Source of the DNA: DASSFZ01 sp035292585
GTDB taxonomy: Bacteria > Chloroflexota > Anaerolineae > Fen-1058
Assembly (NCBI GenBank): GCA_035292585.1
Contig: DATDPU010000160.1
Location: 13,141-77,140 of the forward strand
Length of the DNA: 64,000 nucleotides
Reading direction: 5' to 3'
Both the position numbers and the translations under genes were made by a program. The notes under the pieces are model-generated. The model ran no database searches. It was not told the DNA's origin and worked only from the letters and a program-made list of their open reading frames with translations. Below are positions 28,797 through 37,124 of the stretch, in pieces (position 1 is the first letter of the stretch; each line of letters starts with the position of its first letter).

Positions 28797-28876
28797 AGGA
28801 TGAATGCTGAATGGAGAATGCAGAATGAAGAAAGGGAGTCTCTCGCTTTCTCCATTCTCCATTCTTAATTCTTAAT
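28797..28876 (+). repeat. AT-richer palindromic word element (GAATGGAGAATG family)
   Basis: GAATGGAGAATG/GAATGAAGAAAG words on the left are mirrored by CTTTCTCCATTC/TCCATTCTTAATTC on the right, making a long imperfect hairpin in the 99-base gap. The AT-rich content stands out from the GC-rich genes on both sides. The ribosome binding site of the next gene begins just beyond it. Confidence 0.75.
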
Positions 28877-28895
28877 TTCAAATGAGGAGGACGTA

Positions 28896-29405
28896 ATGGC
28901 ACAGCGATATTCCGCCCCGCCGCCAATGGTGATCGATCCGAAGAAGAAGTACAGCGCTACCATCGTCACGCCGAACGGTAACATCGTGATCGAGCTGTTC
29001 GCCGACAAAGCGCCGAAGACGGTCAACAACTTCGTCTTCCTGGCGCGCGAAGGTTATTACGACGGCGTTACCTTTCATCGCGTGATCAAAGGCTTCATGG
29101 CGCAGGGCGGCGACCCCACCGGCAGCGGGCGCGGCGGCCCGGGTTACATGTTCGAGGATGAGTTTCACCCGCAACTACGGCACAGCGGGCCGGGCATCCT
29201 GTCGATGGCAAATGCCGGCCCCGGCACGAATGGATCGCAGTTCTTCATCACGCACGGCCCGACGCCGCACCTGGACAACAAGCATACGGTCTTCGGCAAA
29301 GTTACGCAAGGCCTGGACATCGTGCTCGGTATTCCTGAGCGCGATCCGGGCGCGGCCCGCACACCGGGTATGGCGATGACCCGCATCGAGATTAGCGAGA
29401 GTTGA
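28896..29405 (+). CDS. Cyclophilin-type peptidyl-prolyl isomerase
   Basis: Cytoplasmic (no signal peptide) protein-folding catalyst of 169 aa. The core is VTFHRVIKGFMAQGGDPTG (catalytic Arg in FHRV), then SMANAGPGTNGSQFFIT and HTVFGKV, all canonical cyclophilin. Start ATG 28896 follows GAGGAGG by six bases. It lies between word elements, so it may be its own transcription unit, although no promoter could be assigned. Confidence 0.95.
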   Translation: MAQRYSAPPPMVIDPKKKYSATIVTPNGNIVIELFADKAPKTVNNFVFLAREGYYDGVTFHRVIKGFMAQGGDPTGSGRGGPGYMFEDEFHPQLRHSGPGILSMANAGPGTNGSQFFITHGPTPHLDNKHTVFGKVTQGLDIVLGIPERDPGAARTPGMAMTRIEISES

Positions 29406-29505
29406 GCTGGTAAACTGGTAGATGGTAAACTGGTAACTGGTAATTTGGTCCATCGACCAATTTCCCAGCGACCGATTTACCAGCGACCAACCCACCCGCT
29501 ACTTC
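29405..29505 (+). repeat. Palindromic GGTAAACTGGTA word element
   Basis: Left words (GGTAAACTGGTA, ACTGGTAATTTGGTC) are followed after CATC by mirrored right words (GACCAATTTCCCAG, ATTTACCAG). The result is an imperfect stem that starts at the last codon of the cyclophilin gene. It fills the whole gap to the next gene. Confidence 0.75.
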
Positions 29506-29510
29506 CAAGA

Positions 29511-30101
29511 ATGACCACACCTGCCGCCCCGCCCCAGAGACGACTGAGATCAGTTCAGGTTCTCACGCTGTTGATCATCATCGGGGCTTTTGCCGGCACA
29601 CTCTACGTGCTGGGCGATCCGGCCCGCCGCGCGCAGCTCGAACAGCTCATCCAGTCGCCGAGCGGCTTGCTGGTGTTGTTCGTCATCAGCGCGATCAGCA
29701 ACGCGACGCTGATCCTGCCGGTGCCTGGCCTGGCGCTTACGGCGCTGGCCGCCACCGTCGCCCCCCCGCTGCTCGTCGGCATTGTGGCCGGGTCGGGGCA
29801 AACACTCGGCGAGATGACGGGCTACCTGGCGGGTTATAGCGGTCAAACGCTCATCGACGAAAGACCGCGTTACGCACGCCTGGTCGGCTGGATGCGCCGC
29901 TTCGGGCCGGCGGCGATCTTCGTGCTCGCGCTCATCCCCAACCCGGTATTCGACGTGGCCGGTATCATCGCCGGCGCGCTGCGTATGCCGGTGTGGCTGT
30001 ACCTGCTGGCAGCCGGATCGGGCAAGGTCTTGAAGAACATCGGCGTGGCGTACGGCGCAGCGTTTGGCATCGAGTGGCTGAAGCAGATCTTTGGGGGATA
30101 A
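29511..30101 (+). CDS. VTT/DedA-like small membrane protein
   Basis: A 196-aa integral membrane protein with the VTT (SNARE-associated, TVP38/DedA) domain. Marks are ILPVPGLALTALAA, GSGQTLGEMTGYLAGYSG and the later RRFGPAAIFVLALIPNPVFDVAGI, which carries the conserved Arg and Pro. Family members act in lipid scrambling or undecaprenyl-phosphate recycling (family knowledge). The frame is open from 29445, but that part is the word element, so ATG 29511 is chosen. The next gene follows after one base. Confidence 0.82.
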   Translation: MTTPAAPPQRRLRSVQVLTLLIIIGAFAGTLYVLGDPARRAQLEQLIQSPSGLLVLFVISAISNATLILPVPGLALTALAATVAPPLLVGIVAGSGQTLGEMTGYLAGYSGQTLIDERPRYARLVGWMRRFGPAAIFVLALIPNPVFDVAGIIAGALRMPVWLYLLAAGSGKVLKNIGVAYGAAFGIEWLKQIFGG

Positions 30102-30102
30102 T

Positions 30103-30729
30103 ATGATCGTAGTCCGTTCGGTCAACCAGGTGAAGTTCGGCAAGATCGACCAGGCGGTTGAGCTGTTTGCCAGCTTGCCAGAGATTGTCGGGATCGGGGC
30201 CGGCGAAGTGCTGCACTACCACATCCTGACCGATATCTCCGGCCCGATGTACACGCTCGTCGAAGAACTGGTTATCCCATCGCTGGCCGACTGGCAGCCC
30301 ATGCGCGAGCGGCTGTTCAACCGCTCGGAGTTTGCCGACTGGTTCAAGAAGTTCCAACAGTTCATCGACAGCGGGACCCAGCAGTTTTATACGATCGAGG
30401 GCACATGCGAGGAATGGTCGCATCCCGGCGTTGTCGTGGTACGGGAAGCCTATCGCGCGCTCCAGTGGCAAATCCGCCCGGCGGTCGAGCTATTGCAGCG
30501 TTACGGCGCGCTGATGGTCGATTCGGGCGCGGGCCGCAACCCGCGCATCCTGACCGATCTGAGCGGACCGATGTTCACGGCGGTCATCGAGGTCGAAACG
30601 GATGGGTTGTCGGAGTGGGAGACGCAGCGCCGCACCATGTTCCGCCGTCCGGAGTTCCAGGTCTGGTTTGTGCAGCTGCTCAATGCCGTTGAGGCAGGCA
30701 GGCATGAATTCTATCGAGTGGAATTCTAG
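30103..30729 (+). CDS. NIPSNAP-like tandem dimeric alpha-beta barrel protein
   Basis: A 208-aa soluble protein made of two homologous halves. HILTDISGPMYTLVEEL in the first matches RILTDLSGPMFTAVIEV in the second, and each ends in an F-W-F-x-Q-type helix (WFKKFQQF, WFVQLLNA). This fits a duplicated ferredoxin-like/NIPSNAP-type fold. No catalytic residues are evident. ATG 30103 overlaps no other gene; GGGGGA lies just upstream. It precedes the valS leader. Confidence 0.7.
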   Translation: MIVVRSVNQVKFGKIDQAVELFASLPEIVGIGAGEVLHYHILTDISGPMYTLVEELVIPSLADWQPMRERLFNRSEFADWFKKFQQFIDSGTQQFYTIEGTCEEWSHPGVVVVREAYRALQWQIRPAVELLQRYGALMVDSGAGRNPRILTDLSGPMFTAVIEVETDGLSEWETQRRTMFRRPEFQVWFVQLLNAVEAGRHEFYRVEF

Positions 30730-30731
30730 GG

Positions 30732-30760
30732 TTGACGCACCCTGCGACCGGTGCTACAAT
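30732..30760 (+). promoter_or_regulatory. Sigma-70-type promoter of the valS T-box leader
   Basis: TTGACG at 30732-30737 and TACAAT at 30755-30760 are separated by exactly 17 bases, matching five of six positions at each box. Transcription would begin near 30767, at the base of the T-box leader. This is the clearest promoter in the window. Confidence 0.85.
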
Positions 30761-30937
30761 CCAGGCCACAACGACGGCGAACGAGAGGAGTAGGCAGCGG
30801 ATGCCGCAAGAGAGCGAGGGTCACCGGCTGAAAGCCCTCGCCGGCTCACCAAGCCGAACGTCGCTCGGAAGTCGATCGGCTGAACGCGAGTAAGTCGATC
30901 CGGGTCAGCCCGTTACAGCGAACCAAGTGCGGCAAAG

Positions 30938-30980
30938 TTCCCTCCCCCTTGTAGGGAGAGGGTTAGGGTGAGGGTCACCC
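30938..30980 (+). repeat. CCCTC/GAGGG word element inside the T-box leader
   Basis: The stretch has CCCTCCCCC and AGGGAGAGGG arms followed by TTAGGGTGAGGG, the same word type as at 27388-27470. It is framed by GCAAAG (30932-30937) and CTTTGC (30980-30985), which can pair. GAACCAAG occurs on both sides (30920-30927 and 30987-30994), the second copy being part of the functional T-box. Confidence 0.75.
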
Positions 30981-31015
30981 TTTGCTGAACCAAGGTGGCA
31001 CCACGGGGGGTGTTA

Positions 31016-31052
31016 ATCCCTCTCGTCCTTGCGACGAGGGGGATTTTGTTTT
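31016..31052 (+). terminator. T-box-controlled intrinsic terminator
   Basis: A 12-bp stem (31016-31027 with 31033-31044, one G-U pair) has the 5-base loop CTTGC and is followed by a T-rich run with a single G. It is the alternative to the antiterminator formed by the T-box sequence at 30988-31006. Confidence 0.9.
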
Positions 31053-31059
31053 GCTGGTT

Positions 31060-31137
31060 ACCTGCTACCTGTGTACCTGCTACTTGTATCCCGGTAAACA
31101 GATAGCAGGTACACAAGTAATAAGCCGCAGGTAGCAA
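31060..31137 (+). repeat. Palindromic TACCTGCTAC word element before valS
   Basis: TACCTGCTACCTGTGTACC words on the left are mirrored by TAGCAGGTACAC and GCAGGTAGC on the right, around ATCCCGGTA. The same words occur at 21980-22074. It lies between the terminator and the valS ribosome binding site. Confidence 0.75.
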
Positions 31138-31158
31138 GTGGTTCGCACAGGAGACGTC

Positions 31159-33900
31159 ATGCCCGAACTCACCATGCCCAAGACTTATGACTTCAAATCG
31201 ACCGAGCAGCGGCTGTACGCCTGGTGGCAGAAGCATGGCTGGTTCAAGCCGGAGATCGCCAAGCGCAACGCGGATAAGTTCGTCATCTCGATGCCGCCGC
31301 CCAACGTGACCGGCGAGTTGCACACCGGGCACGCCATGACCGCTTCCGTCGAAGACTGCATGATTCGCTATCATCGGATGCGCGGCGATAAGACGCTGTG
31401 GCTGCCCGGCAGCGATCACGCGGGCATTGCCACGCAGTTGCAAGTCGAGAAACATATCCTGCGCACCGAAGAAGTCACCCGCGAAGAGCTCGGCCGTGAA
31501 GAGTTCGTCAAGCGCGTGTGGACCTGGAAGGAAAAATACGGCTCGGTCATCACCGAGCAGCACAAGCGGCTCGGCGTCTCCGCTGACTGGGAGCGCGAGC
31601 GCTTCACGCTGGATGCCGGGCTGAGTCGGGCCGTGCGCGAAGCCTTCGTCCGCCTGTACGAAAAGGGCCTGATCTATCGCGGCACGTACCTGGTGAACTG
31701 GTCGCCGGGGCTGAAAACGGCCGTGTCCGATCTCGAAGTGGAGTATAGCGAGGAACAGGGGACGCTGTACTATTTCAAATACCGCTTGGCCGGGCGCGGC
31801 CACGACGAATACATTCCCGTGGCGACGACCCGCCCGGAGACCATCCTGGGCGACACCGCCGTAGCGGTGCATCCCGATGACGAGCGTTACCGCCACCTGA
31901 TCGGTGAGACGGCGCTGGTGCCGATCCTCAACCGCACGATTCCGGTGATCCACGATACGCTGGTCGATCCTGCTTTCGGCACGGGCGCGCTCAAGATCAC
32001 GCCCGGCCACGACCCGACCGATTATGAGATCGGCCAACGCCACGGCCTGCCCATCGTCAGCGTGCTCAACTCCGACGCGACGCTGAACGAGAATGCCGGG
32101 CCATATCAGGGGTTGGATCGCTTCGAGTGCCGCAAGCGGCTGTGGGCCGATATGGAGGCCGCCGGTCTGACGATCAAGACTGAGCCGTATCCGATGACCG
32201 TGCCACGCTCGCAGCGCGGCGGCGAGATCGTCGAGCCGCTGATCTCGACGCAATGGTATGTGAAGATCAAGCCGCTGGCCGAACCGGCGTTGGAAGTCGT
32301 GCGCTCAAGCAAAATCCAGATCATCCCGGAGCGATTCGCGAAAGTGTACTACAACTGGCTCGAAAACATTCGCGACTGGTGCATCAGCCGGCAGTTGTGG
32401 TGGGGCCACCGCATCCCGGTGTGGACGTGCCAGGATTGCGGCCACGCATGGGCGGCGCGCGAAGACCCGTTCTCGTGCGCCAACTGCGGCCGCCACAATA
32501 TCGAACAAGACCCGGACGTGCTCGACACCTGGTTCTCTTCGGGCTTGTGGCCGTTCTCGACGCTGGGCTGGCCGGAAGACACGCCTGACTACACAGAGTT
32601 CTACCCGACGAGTGTGATGGAGACGGGTTACGACATTTTGTTCTTCTGGGTGGCGCGCATGATCATGCTCGGGCTGGAGATGACGGGCAAGCCGCCGTTC
32701 CACACCGTGTATCTGCACGGCTTGATTCGCGACGAGCACGGGCGCAAGATGAGCAAGACGCTCGGCAACACGGTTGACCCGCTGACGATCATGGATCAAT
32801 ACGGCGCCGATGCGCTGCGCTTCACGCTGCTCACCGGCTCGACGCCCGGCAACGACATGAACTTCAGCTTGCAACGCGCCGAGGCCAACCGCAACTTCGC
32901 CAACAAGATTTGGAACGCGGCCCGATTTGTGATCGGTAACTTGGAAGTTGGAAGCTGGAAGTTGGGAGCTCCAAATGTGGGAGGAGCTCCAAATGTGGGA
33001 GGCGACTCCCGTCGCCGACCATCGGCATCTGGAACATCGGCATCGAGAGATGCCTCCTACAGCCTACCCGATCGGTGGATCATGTCCCGTCTCAATCGGA
33101 CGATCGCCGATGTGACCCGGCTATTCGATGAGTATCAATTCGGTGAGGCAGGCCGCCTGCTGTACGAGTTCCTGTGGAGCGAGTTCGCCGATTGGTACAT
33201 CGAGCTCTCGAAACTGCCGCTCAACCAGGGTGACGCCGAGACTCGCCGGCAAACACTCACCCACCTGGTGCACGTGCTCGACCAGTCGCTGCGGTTGTTG
33301 CACCCGTTTATCCCCTTCGTCACCGAAGACATCTGGCAGCACCTCAAGCGCGCGGCGGGCGATAAGACCTGGCCCGAAGCGCTGATCATCGCCGCGTGGC
33401 CCAGGCCCGGCCCGACCAATGCCGCGGCCGAAGCCGACATGCAGGCACTGATGGAAGCCACCCGCGCCATTCGCAACGCGCGGGCTGAATATAACGTGAA
33501 GCCGGAGACGCGCCTCGCCGCGCTGATCGTATCGGGCGGCAAGGCCGGCTTATTCGAAGCGCACCGGGCCGCGCTCGCGCAGTTGGCGCGGTTGGACGTG
33601 GATCAGCTGTACATTGCGCCGGCGCTGAAGGCCATACCGGCCAAGGCGCTTTCACTCGTCATGGCCTCGGCCACCATCTACCTGCCGTTCGCGCAGCTGG
33701 TCGATCTGGAGGCGGAACGCGCCCGGTTGAGCCGGGAGCTGGCCGATGTCGACGCGCAGCTGGTTCGTAGCCAGACTTTGTTGAACGGTGAGTTCGCCAC
33801 TCGGGCGCCGGCGGCGGTGGTGCAGCAAGAGCGCGACAAGCTGGCTGCGTTGAAAGATAAACGGGCGAAGCTCGATGAGCAGCTCAAGTCGCTGGCATAG
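31159..33900 (+). CDS. valS: Valyl-tRNA synthetase
   Basis: Charges tRNA-Val. It has 913 aa, a normal length. HIGH-type motif HTGHA is at residues 55-59 and KMSKT begins at about 530. A Cys4 zinc-knuckle (CQDCG, CANCG) lies in the catalytic insertion, and a C-terminal coiled coil (LEAERARLSRELADVDAQL) is typical of bacterial ValRS. ATG 31159 is preceded by AGGAG at 31149-31153. Residues about 596-634, between the catalytic and anticodon-binding domains, are low-complexity (GAPNVGGAPNVGG, then SASGTSASRDASY) and come from inserted word DNA. Regulation is by the upstream T-box. Confidence 0.97.
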   Translation: MPELTMPKTYDFKSTEQRLYAWWQKHGWFKPEIAKRNADKFVISMPPPNVTGELHTGHAMTASVEDCMIRYHRMRGDKTLWLPGSDHAGIATQLQVEKHILRTEEVTREELGREEFVKRVWTWKEKYGSVITEQHKRLGVSADWERERFTLDAGLSRAVREAFVRLYEKGLIYRGTYLVNWSPGLKTAVSDLEVEYSEEQGTLYYFKYRLAGRGHDEYIPVATTRPETILGDTAVAVHPDDERYRHLIGETALVPILNRTIPVIHDTLVDPAFGTGALKITPGHDPTDYEIGQRHGLPIVSVLNSDATLNENAGPYQGLDRFECRKRLWADMEAAGLTIKTEPYPMTVPRSQRGGEIVEPLISTQWYVKIKPLAEPALEVVRSSKIQIIPERFAKVYYNWLENIRDWCISRQLWWGHRIPVWTCQDCGHAWAAREDPFSCANCGRHNIEQDPDVLDTWFSSGLWPFSTLGWPEDTPDYTEFYPTSVMETGYDILFFWVARMIMLGLEMTGKPPFHTVYLHGLIRDEHGRKMSKTLGNTVDPLTIMDQYGADALRFTLLTGSTPGNDMNFSLQRAEANRNFANKIWNAARFVIGNLEVGSWKLGAPNVGGAPNVGGDSRRRPSASGTSASRDASYSLPDRWIMSRLNRTIADVTRLFDEYQFGEAGRLLYEFLWSEFADWYIELSKLPLNQGDAETRRQTLTHLVHVLDQSLRLLHPFIPFVTEDIWQHLKRAAGDKTWPEALIIAAWPRPGPTNAAAEADMQALMEATRAIRNARAEYNVKPETRLAALIVSGGKAGLFEAHRAALAQLARLDVDQLYIAPALKAIPAKALSLVMASATIYLPFAQLVDLEAERARLSRELADVDAQLVRSQTLLNGEFATRAPAAVVQQERDKLAALKDKRAKLDEQLKSLA
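32966..33061 (+). repeat. In-frame family A palindromic element and 18-base tandem repeat in valS
   Basis: Two copies of an 18-base unit (32966-32983, 32984-33001) lead into a family A element at 32994-33061. Arms TGTGGGAGGC and GCCTCCTACA pair except for one G-T. The interior keeps GACTCCCGTC and GCCGACCATCGGC, and the ATCGGC segment is duplicated relative to the 45817 copy. The valS frame is intact through the whole insertion. Confidence 0.85.
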
Positions 33901-33913
33901 ACAGCAGACGGGG

Positions 33914-33988
33914 TTGGGCCGACAGTTGAACTGTCGGCCCAAATGGTAGGAGTCCGCGTGTTGGGCCGACAGTTGAACTGTCGCCCAG
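33914..33988 (+). repeat. Two family B palindromes (core CAGTTGAACTG)
   Basis: 33914-33942 is a perfect palindrome with 14-bp arms around one central G. 33961-33988 is a second copy that has lost one G in its right arm. Both sit in the 205-base gap downstream of valS. Related palindromes with different stems lie inside the hydrogenase protease gene at 63290-63392. There is no T-run after either. Confidence 0.9.
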
Positions 33989-34067
33989 CTGTGGGCCGGG
34001 AGACCCCGCTCTCATTGAACCGGGTCTCTTCAGCCCTCAGCCTTCCGCTTTCAGCCCTTAAGGCGCA

Positions 34068-34076
34068 TGGTATAAT
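34068..34076 (+). promoter_or_regulatory. Extended -10 promoter element
   Basis: TGGTATAAT matches the extended -10 consensus (TGn followed by TATAAT) exactly. No good -35 is seen, as allowed for extended -10 promoters. The start codon of the HD-domain gene is 30 bases downstream at 34106. Confidence 0.6.
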
Positions 34077-34105
34077 CCCGCACCAAAACTCTCTGAGCAG
34101 GAACC

Positions 34106-34681
34106 GTGAACCGCGACGACGCCTGGAAACTAGTCACCGAGTGGACGCAGGGCGACAGCTTGCGCAAGCACATGCTGGCCGTCGAAGCCGGTATGCGCGC
34201 CTACGCGCGCCGCTTCGGCGAAGACGAAGAGAAATGGGCGACCGTCGGCGTGCTGCATGACTTCGACTACGAGCGCTATCCCGACGTCGCCGTCGAAGGG
34301 CATCCCGTGGTCGGGTCCAAGGTATTGCGCGAGCAGGGCTGGCCGGAAGAGATCATTCAGTGCATCCTCGCCCATGCCACCGAGGTGACGGGCGTCGAGC
34401 GGCACACGCTCATGGAAAAGGCGCTGTTCGCGGTCGATGAGCTGACCGGCCTGATCACGGCGGTCACGCTGGTGCGGCCGAGCAAGAACATCGCGGACGT
34501 GAAGGCATCCAGCGTCAAGAAGAAGTGGAAAGATAGAGCCTTTGCCGCGGGCGTGCACCGCGACGAGATCGAGCAAGCCGCAACCGATTTAGGCATCCCG
34601 CTCGATGAGCACATCGGGGTGGTGTTGGCCGCGATGCAGGCCGCCGCGCCGGCGCTGGGCTTGGACGGAGGCGCGGCGTGA
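34106..34681 (+). CDS. HD-domain hydrolase (HDIG type)
   Basis: A 191-aa cytoplasmic metal-dependent phosphohydrolase. LRKHMLAVEAGMRAYA provides the first His and VGVLHDFDYERYP holds the HD pair near residue 51. HPVVGSKVLREQGWPEEI and AHATEVTG follow, as in predicted HDIG hydrolases. The substrate is unknown. It starts with GTG 34106. Its stop overlaps the start of the next gene (GTGA), so the pair is coupled. Confidence 0.87.
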   Translation: MNRDDAWKLVTEWTQGDSLRKHMLAVEAGMRAYARRFGEDEEKWATVGVLHDFDYERYPDVAVEGHPVVGSKVLREQGWPEEIIQCILAHATEVTGVERHTLMEKALFAVDELTGLITAVTLVRPSKNIADVKASSVKKKWKDRAFAAGVHRDEIEQAATDLGIPLDEHIGVVLAAMQAAAPALGLDGGAA

Positions 34682-35856
34682 AGCTGCCGGGGCGGCGCGC
34701 CGAAACCGAGGAACTTGAGCCGCAGGAGAAGACGCGGGTGTGCCCGCAGTGCGGCACGCCGGTTTCCACGCGCGCGACCACCTGCGCTAATTGCGGCTAC
34801 GACTTCATCGCCGCGCAGCGCGCCGAACAGATCGCCCAAGCCGAGCAGCGCGAAGAAGCGGCGCAGCGCCCGGTGCTCGCGATTGCGATCGGCGTCACGG
34901 CGGCGATCGTCGTGTTGTTGATCGCCGCGCTGTACTTTCGCAATCGCGCCCAGGCCATCGCGGCGCTCACGCCGACCCTGACGCCCACCTCCACCGCCAC
35001 GGCGACGCCCTCGCTGACACCCACGCCCACTCCAACGCCGCCGTTCACGCTCACGCCCATCCCACCGCGCGAATACGCGGTGCAACCCGGTGACACGATT
35101 TTCTATATTGCCGATATCTTTCAGGTGAACTATCTCGACATTCTGGCTTACAACAGCTTGAGTGAAGATTCAGTCCTGCAGGTGAACCAGGTCATTCTCA
35201 TCCCGCCGCCGACTCCGACGCCTTCTCCCAGCCCGACGCCGCCCGATAGTGCGCTGCTGTTAAGCCCCACGCCTCAGGCCATCCTCCACATCGTCCAGAC
35301 CGGCGAAACGCTCATCGCCATCGCCCAGAACTACGGCGTGTCGGTGTCGGCCATCCTGAATGCGAACAACATTCAGAACCCGGATCAGATCAGAGCGGGC
35401 GATCAGCTCATCATCCCGCAAGGCGTCGCGCTCACGCCGACGCCCGGCCCGAATGCCGAGACACCCTTGCCGCGCTACGACCCGGTCATCCTCTTGCAAC
35501 CAGTCGATAGCAGCCGCATTCCTGGCGGCGATAGAACGGTGCTCCTGCAATGGCTGTCCTCGGGCATCCTGCGCGATACGGAAACATACCGCGTCACACT
35601 CGAGCAGTTGGGCGGCGCGATCCGCTATGGGCCGATTTACATCAAAGCCACGGCGCTGCACCTTCCGCTTGAGTTGCTCCCACCGCCGGGCGATCGCAAC
35701 CGGGAGTTTCGTTGGACGGTAGACATCGTGCGGCAGGTCGGCGTGGGGAGCGACGGCACGCCGCTCTACGATGTTATCAACCCGGCCGCCTCGCGCACTT
35801 TCAGCTGGCTTCCGGCTGCGCCTGCCCCCACCCTCACCCCGGTTCGAGCGCCGTAG
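34678..35856 (+). CDS. Zinc-ribbon, membrane-anchored, double LysM protein
   Basis: A 392-aa protein. A cytoplasmic zinc ribbon (CPQCG and CANCG, residues 22-40) precedes a single transmembrane helix (about 64-83). A Thr/Pro linker then leads to two LysM domains (about 137-180 with VQPGDTIFYIADIF, and about 202-247 with VQTGETLIAIAQNYG) split by a second Pro-rich linker. The C-terminal 130 residues are beta-rich and unassigned. LysM implies peptidoglycan or glycan binding outside the cell. Confidence 0.85.
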   Translation: MKLPGRRAETEELEPQEKTRVCPQCGTPVSTRATTCANCGYDFIAAQRAEQIAQAEQREEAAQRPVLAIAIGVTAAIVVLLIAALYFRNRAQAIAALTPTLTPTSTATATPSLTPTPTPTPPFTLTPIPPREYAVQPGDTIFYIADIFQVNYLDILAYNSLSEDSVLQVNQVILIPPPTPTPSPSPTPPDSALLLSPTPQAILHIVQTGETLIAIAQNYGVSVSAILNANNIQNPDQIRAGDQLIIPQGVALTPTPGPNAETPLPRYDPVILLQPVDSSRIPGGDRTVLLQWLSSGILRDTETYRVTLEQLGGAIRYGPIYIKATALHLPLELLPPPGDRNREFRWTVDIVRQVGVGSDGTPLYDVINPAASRTFSWLPAAPAPTLTPVRAP

Positions 35857-35992
35857 ATGCGGGGGGCGCAAAGTTTGTGCCACTCAAAACTCAGCCAACT
35901 CAAATCAACCCATTCGTCATCCAATCTCCAACTTGAACCGAGCTGCCCCTCGCTTATGATATTTTCGAGATTGTAGTTCCTGAAGCGCCCAG

Positions 35993-36835
35993 GTGGTGTG
36001 GATGGAATCAGCGCCTATCCTTCAAACCACATATCCCTTACGGACACGCTCGCGCTCTTATCCGCGCACGAGCGCGCCGCCAACTGCCTATCCAGCGCGT
36101 GAACAGTGGATCGGCTTCATCGGCAAACTCTCGCTTGAGAAAGGTGTCCACTGTCTCGTCGCGGCCGCGCCCGAGATTATCGAGCGAGCGCCCCAGGCGC
36201 GCTTCCTGCTCATCGGCGATGGCGTGGTCCGCGAGCACCTGGTGCGGATGCGCGATGCGCTGGGCGCGGGCGACCTTGACCTGGCAGCTGAAGCCATGCG
36301 GCGCGCCGCCGAATCAAGCCCGGAATCCTATGCTGAGTGGGTCGCCGATTACTGGGCCGGACTCGATCTGGATGCCTATCGGGAGCAGGCGTTGGCCGCC
36401 GACCTGGAACACCGCATCGTCTTCACCGGTTACCAGGCCGCGCCCCAGGTCGCGCAGTTGATATCCCATACCGATCTATTGGTCATCCCCTCCCTCATCA
36501 AAGAAGCCTTTCCCCTGGTGAGCGTCGAAGCGCTCTCCAGCGGCTTGATGTTCGTCGCCCCTTACGTCGGCGGGCTGGCGCCCATCCTCGATCGGGTCGC
36601 CGCCGAAATAGGTGAGCTCGGCCCCCTGGCCCGGATCGCCTACGAGCCTGAGCGGTTGATTCCCGAGCTCATCGATCGGGTCAGCCGGCTGCTGAACTAC
36701 ACGGCCGACGACGCCCGGCGTCTCGAACTGAGTCAACTCTGCCGGAGTTTTGCCATCAAGCACTTTGACTGGGCAAACATCGTCAGCCGTATCGAGAGCG
36801 TGTACGTCTCGGCGCTCTACGGGCACATGCAATAG
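35993..36835 (+). pseudogene. Glycosyltransferase GT4 fragment (C-terminal half only)
   Basis: Of 280 residues, only from about residue 40 (IGFIGKLSLEKGVHCLVAAA) does the sequence match the GT4 donor domain, with ARFLLIGDGVVREHL and a degenerate E-x7-E region (IKEAFPLVSVEALSSGLMFV). The N-terminal acceptor domain is absent. The first 35 residues look out of frame, and a different frame upstream (35955 onward) gives plausible protein sequence, suggesting a frameshift. It is far from the main glycan cluster. It may be a decayed or 5'-truncated gene. Confidence 0.6.
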
Positions 36836-36912
36836 CCCGCCCCGCCTTGCCGCGTTTCCCTGAAGCCCACTGCTCGCCACGAGACCTTTTAGCAGTCCGC
36901 CAAACCGATTTT

Positions 36913-36997
36913 GATGGGTGTAGCATAGGGCCTTGTGCCCGTTCACGACGCCCACGACCCCGCAAGGGGGCGCAAGCAGGGGGCTAGGCTACCCATC
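36913..36997 (+). repeat. Branched palindromic element
   Basis: Terminal arms GATGGGT (36913-36919) and ACCCATC (36991-36997) enclose a GGGC-cttgt-GCCC hairpin (36928-36940) and a CCCC-GCAA-GGGG hairpin with a GNRA tetraloop (36958-36969). GACGCCCAC and GGGGCTAGGCTAC are shared with the tandem hairpins at 26251-26360. GTTTTCCC follows. It occupies most of the 316-base gap after the glycosyltransferase fragment. Confidence 0.75.
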
Positions 36998-37085
36998 GTT
37001 TTCCCTTTGGCCGGCTACCAGCTCTGAACAGGTCTTCTCCCGGTTTGGTGATTGTCGCAAACACGAGTCTTCAGGTTAGAAAACA

Positions 37086-37114
37086 TTGACACAGGGTACA
37101 ACTAATGCTATGCT
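37086..37114 (+). promoter_or_regulatory. Promoter of the GntR-PTS operon
   Basis: A perfect TTGACA (37086-37091), a 17-base spacer and TATGCT (37109-37114, four of six) form a sigma-70-type promoter. Transcription would start near 37121, immediately before the palindromic operator. Confidence 0.8.
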
Positions 37115-37124
37115 CTCCTCAAGA

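Larger units (their letters stand above)
30767..31052 (+). promoter_or_regulatory. T-box riboswitch (tRNA-Val sensing) upstream of valS
   Basis: The leader senses uncharged tRNA-Val and controls read-through into valS. The T-box proper (AACCAAGGTGGCACCACGG) is at 30988-31006. Stem I can be read: lower helix CGAG (30782-30785) with CUCG (30864-30867), upper helix GGC (30793-30795) with GCC (30853-30855). Between them are AGGAGUA on the 5' strand and GAAC-GUC-G on the 3' strand. This is a loop-E specifier with codon GUC (Val) at 30860-30862. A distal hairpin pairs CGAGGG (30815-30820) with CCCTCG (30835-30840). A word element is inserted before the antiterminator. Confidence 0.9.
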
